From positions 186,001-250,000 of the forward strand of contig CACYNO010000001.1 of assembly GCA_902775895.1 (NCBI GenBank): a DNA stretch of 64,000 bases, read 5' to 3'. Every line of letters begins with the position of its first letter. Within the stretch, counting starts at the first letter, position 1. The DNA is from an uncultured Lachnospiraceae bacterium (lineage in GTDB: Bacteria > Bacillota > Clostridia > Lachnospirales > Lachnospiraceae). The notes beneath the pieces are model-generated. The model saw nothing but the letters and a program-made list of their open reading frames with translations. It had not been told where the DNA came from and searched no databases. A program made the translations under genes and the position numbers. Of the stretch, positions 49,972 to 59,298 are shown piece by piece.

Positions 49972-52777
49972 GCGGATCGCATATATATTTAAGTTCAGGA
50001 TACTGTGGATATGTATCGCTTTCGGTGTTCTCTTTTCTATTATCATTACCCACGTTTTTAAACTTCAGATAATAAAAGGGTCGGAATACAGCGAGGGTCT
50101 TAAAGTATCCATAGAAAAGACCATGTCTGTCCCGGGATCAAGAGGAAGGATCCTTGACAGGAACGGAAAAGTTCTGGCTTATGATGAACTGGTTTATGCC
50201 GTAAACGTCAGCGACAGCGGATCTTATTCGTCGAAAAAAGAAAAGAATCAGACCGTGAACAGCTCGATATTAAAGACGTTGGAGTTGATAAAAGAAAACG
50301 GTGACAGCTACCAATGCGATTTCGGTCTTGATCATAATGATAACAGCGGATGGTTCTACACCGTATCTGAGAGCGCCCGTCCGGGTTTCATCAGAGACTG
50401 TTTCGGTGTTGCTACCATTGATGAACTTACCGATGAGCAAAAGAATGTGAGTGCTGAAGAGCTTGCTTCTTATTTGATCGAAAACTATCAGATAGAAAGT
50501 GAGGGAATCCCTAAAGAGGATCTTATAGAGCTTTTATATCTAAGAGTAAATATGACGGCGAATTCCTACTCACGATACATGAGCTTTACTATCGCAAATG
50601 AAGTGTCCAACGAAACAATGTCGGCGATACTTGAAGCAAGTGATGAGATCGTGGGAGTTACCGTGGACGAGAAGTACGTGCGTCGGTATAACGAGGCTAA
50701 GTATTTTTCCGCCATAATAGGTTACACGGGGACCGTAAGTCCGGAGCAGTTAGATGAACTTGATACAGACTATCCTGAGAAAAAGTATGACAAAAATGAC
50801 ATCGTAGGCAAGAGCGGAGTAGAAGAGGCCTTTGAAAAAGATCTTTCCGGTACAAAGGGTGAAAGAGTGGTTTATCTTGACACCGTAGGACGTATAACGG
50901 AGGTTATCAGTGAGACTAAAGCTGTAGCGGGAAAAGATGTGTATCTTACCATAGATACAGACCTTCAGAAGAAGCTTTATGAGATCTTGGAAAATAAGAT
51001 AACCGACATCATACTTGAGCATCTGACGGAAGGCAGCGGTAAATATTCCTTTAACTCCGACGGTTCCGTAAATGAAATATATATCAGGATGCCTGAGGTT
51101 TACCATGCCCTCATACGGAACGATCTTGTATCTTTGAGTTCCCTTAACAATCCTGCAACAGAGCTTGAAAAAAAAGTAAACGAGATTTTCAAGAAGAAAA
51201 TGGAAGAGGAGCTGAAATGGCTTGCTGATGAGATGAACTCCGCCGGTACGCCGTACGATAAGCTGGAGGATTCACAGCAAAACTATGTTACAAGAGCCTT
51301 TGATCTTTTAAAAGAACAGGATATCTTTAAGTCTGAAGAAGCTGACGCTGAGGACGAGATCTTTGCGAAATGGAATGAAGGTGAGGAGGTAAGCTTCCGG
51401 AAGCTTCTTGAGCATGCCATAGAAAAGGGATGGATCGATACTTCGGAATTTGGTACATCACAATACAGCGATCTTGAAGACATTTACAGATCACTTGTAT
51501 CATACCTTCTTGAAAATTTGGATACGGACAGATATTTTATGCTGGATGTATATGAGACTCTGATCGAGGCCGGGGATATAACCGGGCAGCAGATGTGTAT
51601 GCTCTTATATGATCAGGGATACCTGAAAAAAGACAGCGGACTTTACGCAAACTTAAATGCAGGTGTGATAAGCGCAAAGGGATTTATTTATGAGGCCCTG
51701 AGATCAAAAGAACTCACTCCGGGAGAACTGGGGCTTCAGCCAAGTTCGGGAGGAGCAATAATAACCGATCCGGATAATGGTCAGCTTCTGGCAATGGTAT
51801 CATATCCGGGTTATGACAACAACAGATTGTCCGGTACCATGGATACGCAGTATTATGAAAAGCTCCAGTATAATTCATCGCGGCCTATGTATAACTGGGC
51901 GACTCAGGCAAAATGTGCACCGGGATCTATTTTTAAACTTTGTACGGCGATCACGGCACTTGATATGGGAGTTGCTTCCGCAGGTACAAGCGTAAACTGT
52001 ACCGGTCTTTATACCGATATACATCCCAGTCCCAAATGCTGGGTATATCCAAGCGGACACGGTTATGAGAGCATGACCGGAGCTATCAGGGATTCGTGTA
52101 ATGTGTATTTTTATACCATGGGTGCGAGGATAGCGTCAGGAAAAAGCGAAGTCTATGACAGCGAGTACGGAACGGATATGCTCCGTACTTATGCCGAGCG
52201 CCTGGGTCTTGCTACAAAGTCGGGCGTGGAGATAGAAGAGTCCGAACCCCGTGCATCCGATACCAGTGCAATAGCCTCAGCCATAGGCCAGGGAACTGCA
52301 TCGTACAGCTGTATTAATATTTCCAGGTATGTTACGACCATAGTAGCGGACGGTGTATGCTATAACAGCAATCTTATATTAAAGGTTGCCGACCGTGACG
52401 GAAATGCGGTGTATGAGTCAAAACCGGTAGTGGCAAATGAAATGAGTGACATCAGTCAGGATACATGGGATACGGTAAAGACCGGTATGCGCATGGCTAC
52501 ATCGACTTATCCGGCAATGAAAGAAATAAAAGATTACGGAATTGCCTGCAAGACGGGAACGTCCCAGCCCAGCGTATACGAGCCGGATAACGCCACATAT
52601 GTATCATATGCGCCGTACTCAGACCCTGAGATAACTCTTTCCGTAGAGATACCTTTTGGCTATACCTCGCTTTATAATACCGAGATAGCAGCGAATTTTT
52701 ATAAATATTATTTTGATGAATACAAAACATCAAAAGAAAATGATGATACACAGGAAACAGACAGCAGCGAAGAATAA
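49955..52777 (+). CDS. mrdA: Penicillin-binding protein 2 (class B, elongation) with a large insertion
   Basis: This transpeptidase crosslinks side-wall peptidoglycan with RodA. The 940-residue protein has a membrane anchor (about 13-34), the N-terminal domain with SRGRILDRNG, and a transpeptidase domain with active Ser658 in GSIFK, SxN in DSCN and KTGTS. Between the DLQKKLYEIL helix (about 335-345) and GGAIITDPDNGQLLAMVSYPG (about 598) there is an insertion of about 250 residues, mostly helical and acidic, not found in enterobacterial PBP2. Its gene overlaps mreD and is followed by rodA after 19 bases. Confidence 0.94.
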   Translation: MKQFFERIAYIFKFRILWICIAFGVLFSIIITHVFKLQIIKGSEYSEGLKVSIEKTMSVPGSRGRILDRNGKVLAYDELVYAVNVSDSGSYSSKKEKNQTVNSSILKTLELIKENGDSYQCDFGLDHNDNSGWFYTVSESARPGFIRDCFGVATIDELTDEQKNVSAEELASYLIENYQIESEGIPKEDLIELLYLRVNMTANSYSRYMSFTIANEVSNETMSAILEASDEIVGVTVDEKYVRRYNEAKYFSAIIGYTGTVSPEQLDELDTDYPEKKYDKNDIVGKSGVEEAFEKDLSGTKGERVVYLDTVGRITEVISETKAVAGKDVYLTIDTDLQKKLYEILENKITDIILEHLTEGSGKYSFNSDGSVNEIYIRMPEVYHALIRNDLVSLSSLNNPATELEKKVNEIFKKKMEEELKWLADEMNSAGTPYDKLEDSQQNYVTRAFDLLKEQDIFKSEEADAEDEIFAKWNEGEEVSFRKLLEHAIEKGWIDTSEFGTSQYSDLEDIYRSLVSYLLENLDTDRYFMLDVYETLIEAGDITGQQMCMLLYDQGYLKKDSGLYANLNAGVISAKGFIYEALRSKELTPGELGLQPSSGGAIITDPDNGQLLAMVSYPGYDNNRLSGTMDTQYYEKLQYNSSRPMYNWATQAKCAPGSIFKLCTAITALDMGVASAGTSVNCTGLYTDIHPSPKCWVYPSGHGYESMTGAIRDSCNVYFYTMGARIASGKSEVYDSEYGTDMLRTYAERLGLATKSGVEIEESEPRASDTSAIASAIGQGTASYSCINISRYVTTIVADGVCYNSNLILKVADRDGNAVYESKPVVANEMSDISQDTWDTVKTGMRMATSTYPAMKEIKDYGIACKTGTSQPSVYEPDNATYVSYAPYSDPEITLSVEIPFGYTSLYNTEIAANFYKYYFDEYKTSKENDDTQETDSSEE

Positions 52778-52796
52778 ATGCAGCAAAGGTGTATAG

Positions 52797-53990
52797 ATGT
52801 TTAAGAAATATAATTTAAAACATTATAATTTCAGACTACTGGCACTTGTGGTGATCACATCCGTTTTCGGACTGGTGATCATCAACAGTGCCGACTCGTC
52901 ATACACTTTAAGACAGGCAGGCGGTATCATCGGATCCTGTGCCTGGATGATATTTCTTTCTTTTGTGGATTACAAGAGAATACTTAAGCATTACAGGATC
53001 CTTTATATAGTAACTCTTGCTATACTGGCGGCGGTGCTCGTTTTGGGAACGACTGCCGGCGGAGCCCAGCGCTGGATAGTTATTGCAGGTTTCAGGATGC
53101 AGCCTTCCGAGATATCAAAGGTTCTGCTTGTATTGTTTTTAAGTGCTATCCTCGGGCAAAAAAAGGAAAGACTTGATTCATGGAAGTTCCTGCTTCTTCT
53201 TGCAGTGCTGTTGCTCATACCGTTGGGGCTCATAGTCATGGAGCCGGATCTGTCCCAGACTATTCTTATTTTCTGTATATTGTTTACGATCATCTTTGCG
53301 GCTGAGATGCCCTACAGAAAGCTGTGGAAGATCCTTGCTGTAGTCGTGCCTGTTGTTATCATTCTTATGATCTATATACAAAATCCTGATCAGAAGTTAT
53401 TAAAGCCGTATCAGTGGTACAGGGTAATGGCGTTCATCAATCCGGAGGAATATGATGACAGCGTTTATCAGCAGCACAATGCCGTACAGGCCATAGGATC
53501 CGGTGGGCTTACCGGAAAAGGATTAAATACTGACGATCCAACGTCTCTTCTTAATTCGGATTACATACCTGAGGCCCACACTGACTTTATCTTTGCCGCA
53601 TTGGGAGAGCAGCTGGGATTCGTAGGATGTATGGCGGCCATAGGACTTCTTGTTGCCATAGTAGTTGAGTGCGTGATCATTGCTGTAAGGAGCAAGGATT
53701 ATTCGGGAAGGCTTTTGGGTATGGGATTTGCGGCTCATATTGCATTGCAGTCTCTTTTTAACATCGGGGTTGTTACCCAGCTTTTGCCCAATACCGGTCT
53801 GGCCCTTCCATTCTTTACGTATGGTCTGAGTTCACTTATGACCTTATATACGGCCATGGGGATTCTGTTAAACGTAAGTCTTCAGCGGGAGCCTTACAAG
53901 GAAAAAGACCTTTATACCAGGGATTTTGTGGATGTAAAGGAATTCCGGGATAACAACAAAAAACGTGATAACATAAAGATCAGATTCTGA
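52797..53990 (+). CDS. rodA: Peptidoglycan glycosyltransferase RodA
   Basis: RodA is the SEDS polymerase that extends glycan strands during elongation. The 397-residue protein has about ten membrane segments, with GGAQRWIVIAGFRMQPSEISK, VMEPDLSQ, HNAVQAIGSGGLTGKGL, PEAHTDFIFAALGEQLGFVG and GLALPFFTYGLSSLM, all family markers. The catalytic Asp lies in the EAHTDFIF loop. The C-terminus is a basic tail. It pairs with the PBP2 gene just upstream. Confidence 0.95.
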   Translation: MFKKYNLKHYNFRLLALVVITSVFGLVIINSADSSYTLRQAGGIIGSCAWMIFLSFVDYKRILKHYRILYIVTLAILAAVLVLGTTAGGAQRWIVIAGFRMQPSEISKVLLVLFLSAILGQKKERLDSWKFLLLLAVLLLIPLGLIVMEPDLSQTILIFCILFTIIFAAEMPYRKLWKILAVVVPVVIILMIYIQNPDQKLLKPYQWYRVMAFINPEEYDDSVYQQHNAVQAIGSGGLTGKGLNTDDPTSLLNSDYIPEAHTDFIFAALGEQLGFVGCMAAIGLLVAIVVECVIIAVRSKDYSGRLLGMGFAAHIALQSLFNIGVVTQLLPNTGLALPFFTYGLSSLMTLYTAMGILLNVSLQREPYKEKDLYTRDFVDVKEFRDNNKKRDNIKIRF

Positions 53991-54010
53991 AGTTGACGGA
54001 GAGAAGATAA

Positions 54011-55372
54011 ATGGCATTACAAAAAAGCCCGGGAAGACCCCGGGTAGCGACAATTATTTTCATAGTTATAATCGTATATATCGTCTGCTTTCTTATTCTT
54101 TTTTTCGTTAAAAGAGACGTGAGGATTTATGAGGTTACACATGGAGACCTTTCCCAGGCGCTTTCCGCATCAGGTCTTTTGATAAGAGAGGAAAAAGTAT
54201 ATAATGCGCCTTCGGACGGATATATCAGTTTTTTTAACGTATCCGGAGTCAAGATAAAAGTAAACGATTCCGTTTACGCACTTGATAAGACAGGTCGTAT
54301 GGGTGAGATACTTGAATCCCACTCAGAGGAAAAAGCGGATTTTTCTGATGCCGATATCAGGCAGATAGGGACCATGCTTAAAAATTTCGAAACGGATTAC
54401 GAGTATGCAGGCTTTTCGGGTATTTATGAGATAGGTAATTCAATAGATACGGTAAAGTCCAATCAGTCCGCTGCATGGCTTGAGGCAAATAAAGACGTCA
54501 TAAGCAGGGAAACAGGCATAGAAAATGCCGTAAATGTGGTTCATTCAGACTCAGCCGGATATCTTTCTTACTCCACTGACGGATATGAGACGGTCAGGGA
54601 GGAAGATATAAATGAAAAGCTTATGGAGAGACAATCTTATGAAAAAGAGGTCGTAGCGGGAGAGGGTGCATTCATTAAAGAGGGAGATCCTGCATATAAG
54701 CTTATAACGGATGAACTGTATTACATATACGTACCACTGACCCGGGAGCAGATAAAGAATAATTCTTTATCCGAATACAAGACGGTCTATGTCAATCTTA
54801 AAAAAGTAAATGCTTCCGTTAAAGGTAATTTTGAGATAATAAAAAATAATGATCAAACTATGGGAAAAATAACTGTCAACAAATATGTATATGCGTATAT
54901 TGGTGATCGTTTTGCGGACGTGGAGATATCCGTTGCGGAAAACGTAGGGTTGAAGATCCCTAACTCTGCCATAGTAAAGAGAGATATGTACGTCATACCC
55001 GAGGAGTATCTGACAACTGGTGGGGACAGTAATGAACAGGGATTTAATGTCCAGTCCGGAGACCTGTATGTGTTTACCTATGTTCCGGTTTCTTTTAAAC
55101 AGGACGGCATGTGCTATATAAAGACGGATGCTCTGCCGGAAAACAGCGTTCTTATAAAGCCGGAATCCACAGACACATATGTGGTTAAAAAGACTGAAAA
55201 GGTTGACGGAGTCTATTGCATTAACACGGGATATACAGTATTCCAACCTGTTAAGATCATATCAAGAAATGATGAATATGCTGTTGTACCCGAGAACGTG
55301 TCAGGTGTTTCGGTGTATGACAGGATCATATTAAATGCCGAGAAATTCAAAGAAAACGAGATAATCTATTAA
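54011..55372 (+). CDS. HlyD-like membrane-anchored adaptor protein
   Basis: The 453-residue protein has one N-terminal membrane segment (about 14-35), then a long extracellular region that starts RIYEVTHGDLSQALSASGLLIREEKV and contains a biotinyl-lipoyl-like domain (NAPSDGYISFFNVSGVKIKVND), a common pattern in HlyD/efflux adaptors. The end shows PVKIISRNDEYAVVPENVSGVSVYDRIILNA. There is no ABC or RND partner here; it sits between rodA and yggS-sepF, so a role at the cell wall or division site is inferred. Confidence 0.75.
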   Translation: MALQKSPGRPRVATIIFIVIIVYIVCFLILFFVKRDVRIYEVTHGDLSQALSASGLLIREEKVYNAPSDGYISFFNVSGVKIKVNDSVYALDKTGRMGEILESHSEEKADFSDADIRQIGTMLKNFETDYEYAGFSGIYEIGNSIDTVKSNQSAAWLEANKDVISRETGIENAVNVVHSDSAGYLSYSTDGYETVREEDINEKLMERQSYEKEVVAGEGAFIKEGDPAYKLITDELYYIYVPLTREQIKNNSLSEYKTVYVNLKKVNASVKGNFEIIKNNDQTMGKITVNKYVYAYIGDRFADVEISVAENVGLKIPNSAIVKRDMYVIPEEYLTTGGDSNEQGFNVQSGDLYVFTYVPVSFKQDGMCYIKTDALPENSVLIKPESTDTYVVKKTEKVDGVYCINTGYTVFQPVKIISRNDEYAVVPENVSGVSVYDRIILNAEKFKENEIIY

Positions 55373-55380
55373 GGGAAAAA

Positions 55381-56064
55381 ATGATAGCTGAAAATTTAAA
55401 AAAGGTAAGGGAAAACATAATCAGGGCCTGTAAGAGATCGGGCAGGGATCCGGGAGAGGTTATGCTTCTTGCCGTTAGTAAGAAAAAACAGGGACCGGAT
55501 ATCATGGAAGCATATAAGACCGGTCAGAGGGTTTTTGCCGAAAACTATGTCCAGGAGCTGACCGAAAAAATGGATGAACTTCCCGGTGACATAAAATGGC
55601 ATATGATAGGCCATCTTCAGCGAAATAAAGTAAAATATGTTGCGGGAAAAGTTGAGATGATACACTCAGTCGATTCATTAAGGCTGGCTGAGGAGATAAG
55701 CGCTTTTTCCCTGAAAAAAGGTTTTGTTACGGAAATACTTGCAGAAGTAAATGTGGCTGCAGAGGAAAACAAGTTCGGGTTTTCACCCGATGAGGTTGAA
55801 GAATTTGCCGTAAAAGCCTCAACACTGTCAGGTCTGAGGCTTACAGGTCTTATGACAAGTGCTCCTGTTGTGACGGATCCGGAGGAAAACAGGGAAATAT
55901 TCAAAAAATTACACAATTTGTGTGTTGACATTAACAAAAAAAGCATTGATAATGTAATAATGAAAAATTTATCAATGGGAATGACAGGGGATTATGTGGT
56001 GGCAGTCGAAGAGGGTGCCACACATGTTCGTGTGGGTACAGCAATCTTCGGCACAAGAAGTTGA
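55381..56064 (+). CDS. PLP homeostasis protein YggS
   Basis: The 227-residue protein is a single-domain fold-III PLP protein. It starts with MIAENLKKVRENI, the PLP Lys is in LLAVSKKK, FAENYVQELTEK and IKWHMIGHLQRNKVKYV follow, and SMGMTGDYVVAVEEGATHVRVGTAIFG closes it. YggS/PLPBP buffers pyridoxal phosphate and affects amino acid pools. Its place before sepF is the standard order in Firmicutes. Confidence 0.95.
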   Translation: MIAENLKKVRENIIRACKRSGRDPGEVMLLAVSKKKQGPDIMEAYKTGQRVFAENYVQELTEKMDELPGDIKWHMIGHLQRNKVKYVAGKVEMIHSVDSLRLAEEISAFSLKKGFVTEILAEVNVAAEENKFGFSPDEVEEFAVKASTLSGLRLTGLMTSAPVVTDPEENREIFKKLHNLCVDINKKSIDNVIMKNLSMGMTGDYVVAVEEGATHVRVGTAIFGTRS

Positions 56065-56109
56065 GGTTTCACGGAAGTTCCTTTGTTGTGTTTTTACTGG
56101 GAGGTATAT

Positions 56110-56724
56110 ATGAAAGTTTTTGAAGGACTTACAAGTTTATTTAAGGAAACAGATGAGGACGATGAGGTATTAGAAAAGGGCTACGAAGAAGAAGCTTATG
56201 AAGAGCCTGTTGCCGAAAAACCCAAAAAGACCGGCGGTCTGTTTTCACCTTTTAAGAAGTCTGAGCCTCAGAAAGAAGAAGAAGAGTTCTACTATCAGGA
56301 TGAAGAACCTGAAGAAAGAAAAGAAGTAAAAGCTGCTCCTGCAAGACCTGCGGCAAGTTCGCCTGCACCTTCTCAGAGAAGCTATGGTTCTGAAAAGGTG
56401 GTTCCTTTAAGGTCATCTGCTTCAAAAAAGATGGAAGTTGTTGTTATCCATCCGAAGTCAATGGAAGACGGTAATGAGATCACAGATACGCTTCTCAGCG
56501 GAAGAGCAGTTGTACTGAATCTTGAGGGCATAAGTCCTGATGTAGCCCAGAGGATCATTGATTATTCTGCAGGTTCATGCTATGCAATGAGAGGAAGCCT
56601 TCAGAAGATAACCAATTATATCTTCCTTGTGGCACCGTCAAGTGTAGATATTTCCGGAGATTTCCAGGATATGCTTGGTTCCGGAGTTGACTTGTCCACT
56701 ACATATCAGGGGAACTACTTTTAA
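56110..56724 (+). CDS. sepF: Cell division protein SepF
   Basis: SepF bundles FtsZ filaments and anchors the Z-ring to the membrane. The 204-residue protein has an N-terminal amphipathic region (MKVFEGLTSLFKETDEDDE), a Glu/Pro/Lys-rich linker (about 20-115) and a C-terminal core with VVIHPKSMEDGNEITDTLLSG, VVLNLEGISPDVAQRIIDY and FLVAPSSVDISGD. ATG 56110 follows GGGAGGT; the extension to 56083 is not used. It is followed by aroB instead of the usual ylmH. Confidence 0.94.
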   Translation: MKVFEGLTSLFKETDEDDEVLEKGYEEEAYEEPVAEKPKKTGGLFSPFKKSEPQKEEEEFYYQDEEPEERKEVKAAPARPAASSPAPSQRSYGSEKVVPLRSSASKKMEVVVIHPKSMEDGNEITDTLLSGRAVVLNLEGISPDVAQRIIDYSAGSCYAMRGSLQKITNYIFLVAPSSVDISGDFQDMLGSGVDLSTTYQGNYF

Positions 56725-56742
56725 CTGTTAACGGAGAATAAA

Positions 56743-57834
56743 ATGTCAAAGACGATAAACGTAAATGATGGTCGTGGTGCCGATTACGATATTCGCATTT
56801 CCAACGGGTTTCAGGAGCTTTCAGAGCTCCTGAAACCGTTTTTGGATGCAGAAAGAAAAGCAGTGATCGTATCCGACGGGAATGTGGCACCCCTATACGG
56901 GGAAACTATAAGAAGTATCATAAATAGGCTGGGGAATACATGTGAGATATTTACTTTTTCTGCAGGAGAAGAAAATAAGACCTTAGACACGGTCAAAGAT
57001 CTTTATGAATTTCTTATTGTTAATAAGATAGAAAGAAGAGATTTACTTATTGCCCTTGGAGGCGGCGTGACGGGAGACCTTACCGGCTTTGCTGCAGCTA
57101 CGTATCTTCGCGGTATTGATTTTATCCAGATACCCACATCCCTGCTTGCGCAGACCGATTCCAGCATAGGCGGAAAGACCGGTGTGGATCTTAACATGTA
57201 TAAAAATATGGTCGGAGCATTTCACCAGCCCAGACTATGTTACATGAATATGGACACTTTAAAGACTCTCGATAAAAGACAGATCCTGTCGGGACTTGGT
57301 GAGGTAATAAAAGCAGCTCTTATAAAGAACATGGATTTTTATGAGTGGCTTACGGAAAATGCGGATCATATTACGGGACTGGATCCTGAATCGCTTAGCT
57401 ACATGATAGAGCAGGCCTGCCTTATAAAAAGGGATGTGGTAAAAAAGGATCCTAAGGAGCAGGGTGAAAGAGCACTTCTTAATTTCGGACATACTCTGGG
57501 ACATGCCATTGAAAAAGCGGCAGGTTTTTCTCTTACCCACGGAGAATGTGTGGTGCTGGGGATGATAACTGCACTTTTTATATCGGAAAAACGCGGGATG
57601 ATAAGCGGAGATGACAGAAAAGAAGCGCTTGAATTGTTTAAGAAATGCGGTTTTACGATGAAGATATCCGGCATTGATAAGAATAAAGTAATTGAATTTT
57701 CAAAGTCGGATAAGAAGATGGAAAGCGGAATCTTAAAATTTATCCTGCTTGACGGTATCGGAAATGCGGTCATAGTCCGTGATGTCACGGAGGATGAGAT
57801 GTTACTTGCTCTGGACGAGGTACTTGAAGGATGA
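56743..57834 (+). CDS. aroB: 3-dehydroquinate synthase
   Basis: AroB closes the ring of the shikimate pathway, using NAD and a metal ion. The 363-residue protein shows LIALGGGVTGDLTGFAAATY, PTSLLAQTDSSIGGKTGVD and the metal His motifs in FGHTLGHAIE and LTHGECV. It lies between sepF and lspA and its stop overlaps the lspA start by four bases. The location within a division/wall block is unusual. Confidence 0.95.
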   Translation: MSKTINVNDGRGADYDIRISNGFQELSELLKPFLDAERKAVIVSDGNVAPLYGETIRSIINRLGNTCEIFTFSAGEENKTLDTVKDLYEFLIVNKIERRDLLIALGGGVTGDLTGFAAATYLRGIDFIQIPTSLLAQTDSSIGGKTGVDLNMYKNMVGAFHQPRLCYMNMDTLKTLDKRQILSGLGEVIKAALIKNMDFYEWLTENADHITGLDPESLSYMIEQACLIKRDVVKKDPKEQGERALLNFGHTLGHAIEKAAGFSLTHGECVVLGMITALFISEKRGMISGDDRKEALELFKKCGFTMKISGIDKNKVIEFSKSDKKMESGILKFILLDGIGNAVIVRDVTEDEMLLALDEVLEG

Positions 57835-58334
57835 GAAAAAATTATATCTTGTTTTTTATCTGCGCTGCAGGTCTGATCTTTATCGACCAGATAACGAAGG
57901 TGGCAGCCGTGTCGGCGCTTGGATCCGGAGGAAAGTTTGTCGTATTTGAAGGCGTCCTGAGGATGAATTACGTTGAAAACAGAGGTGCGGCGTGGGGCAT
58001 GATGCAGGGCGCAGGTATTTTTTTCATTATACTTACCTTTGTTATCATGGCGGGAGTTGCATATTTTGTAAGCCGTATCCCAAAGGGCGGCAGATACGTG
58101 CCTTTGCTTATAGTGGCAATGCTGATCTTTGCCGGCGGGCTTGGAAATCTCATAGACAGGATAGCCCTCGGTTACGTCAGGGATTTCATAGATTTTTACG
58201 GAGTGGGATTTCCTGTGTTTAACGTTGCTGATGTATGTGTGTCCGTTGCCGTTATCATGCTTGTCATACTTTTGATATTCGTATACAGGGATAAGGATTA
58301 TAAAGCGTTTAAGAAGAAGAAAAAAGATGAGTGA
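57831..58334 (+). CDS. lspA: Lipoprotein signal peptidase (signal peptidase II)
   Basis: LspA removes signal peptides from lipidated prolipoproteins in the membrane. The 167-residue protein has four membrane segments and both catalytic Asp motifs, GNLIDRIALGYVRDFIDF and FNVADVCVS. It should process the several lipoproteins in this window. The start overlaps the aroB stop and the end overlaps rluD by eight bases. Confidence 0.95.
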   Translation: MRKNYILFFICAAGLIFIDQITKVAAVSALGSGGKFVVFEGVLRMNYVENRGAAWGMMQGAGIFFIILTFVIMAGVAYFVSRIPKGGRYVPLLIVAMLIFAGGLGNLIDRIALGYVRDFIDFYGVGFPVFNVADVCVSVAVIMLVILLIFVYRDKDYKAFKKKKKDE

Positions 58335-59253
58335 GAATGGTGAAAGCTTTAAAGTGAGCAGTAGTGATGCGGGAACCAGGCTGGATGTGTTCCTTGCGGA
58401 AAATACCGGCTGTTCCAGAGCTCTTGTGCAGAAGATGATAGAGCGGGAAGAAGCGTTTGTGAACGGGAAGCCCGCAAAAAACAACTACAAATTAAAAGAA
58501 GGCGATGAGGCAGTTGCTTTTATCAGGGAAGAGGAGCCTGAAGAGATACTTCCGGAAAATATTCCTCTGAACGTGGTTTTCGAAGATGATGATGTTATTG
58601 TCATAGATAAGCCCAGGGGGATGGTGGTGCACCCCGCGCCTGGGCATTACAGCGGTACGGTGGTGAATGCGCTTTTGTTCAGGGAAAAAGGAAAACTGTC
58701 TGATATTAACGGAGAGGATCGTCCCGGGATCGTGCACAGGATAGATGCCGATACTACGGGTCTTATCGTATGTGCAAAGAACAATAAAGCCCACAGTGCC
58801 CTGGCGTCCCAGATGGAAGCTCATTCCGTGACCAGAAAGTACGAAGCCATATGTTATAACGCATTTAATGTGTCTGAAGGGACCGTAAAAAAAAGAATAG
58901 CAAGAGGAGACGTTGACAGAAAGAAGATGGTGATCTCTCCCGGTGGAAGAGAAGCGGTCACCCATTACAAGGTTCTTGAAAACATAGGGAATTTTGCATA
59001 TATAGAGTGCGTGCTTGAGACAGGAAGGACCCACCAGATAAGGGTGCACATGAAATCCATAGGACATCCTCTGCTTGGTGATAAGGTATATTCGTCAGCT
59101 AAAGCACCTTTCAATACTGACGGACAGATGCTTCATGCCGTAACATTAGGCTTTGTCCACCCTGCAAAGGGAGAATACATGGAGTTTGTTTCTGAATTAC
59201 CGGAAGACTTTCAGAGAGCATTAAAACTGTTGCGACAATTAAAAGAAAAGTGA
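58327..59253 (+). CDS. Ribosomal large-subunit pseudouridine synthase, RluD family
   Basis: The 308-residue protein has an N-terminal S4 domain (about 10-75, TRLDVFLAENTGCSRALVQKM) and a pseudouridine synthase domain with the catalytic Asp in IVHRIDADTTGLIV and RTHQIRVHMKSIGHPLLGD. It modifies 23S rRNA, with the exact target uridine not fixed by sequence alone. It overlaps lspA, the common lspA-rluD order. Confidence 0.94.
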   Translation: MSENGESFKVSSSDAGTRLDVFLAENTGCSRALVQKMIEREEAFVNGKPAKNNYKLKEGDEAVAFIREEEPEEILPENIPLNVVFEDDDVIVIDKPRGMVVHPAPGHYSGTVVNALLFREKGKLSDINGEDRPGIVHRIDADTTGLIVCAKNNKAHSALASQMEAHSVTRKYEAICYNAFNVSEGTVKKRIARGDVDRKKMVISPGGREAVTHYKVLENIGNFAYIECVLETGRTHQIRVHMKSIGHPLLGDKVYSSAKAPFNTDGQMLHAVTLGFVHPAKGEYMEFVSELPEDFQRALKLLRQLKEK

Positions 59254-59259
59254 TATAAT
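59230..59259 (+). promoter_or_regulatory. SigA promoter of the cytidylate-kinase-like gene
   Basis: TTGCGA (59230-59235) and TATAAT (59254-59259), spaced 18 bases, overlap the end of rluD. GGGAGG precedes the ATG at 59299. Confidence 0.65.
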
Positions 59260-59298
59260 AAGTAACATATCAGGAAACGCACACGGGAGGATAATCTG

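Noticed and set aside
57399-58484. 361-codon frame antisense to aroB-lspA-rluD
   Set aside because: It crosses three well-supported genes on the other strand and has odd composition, so it is a shadow.
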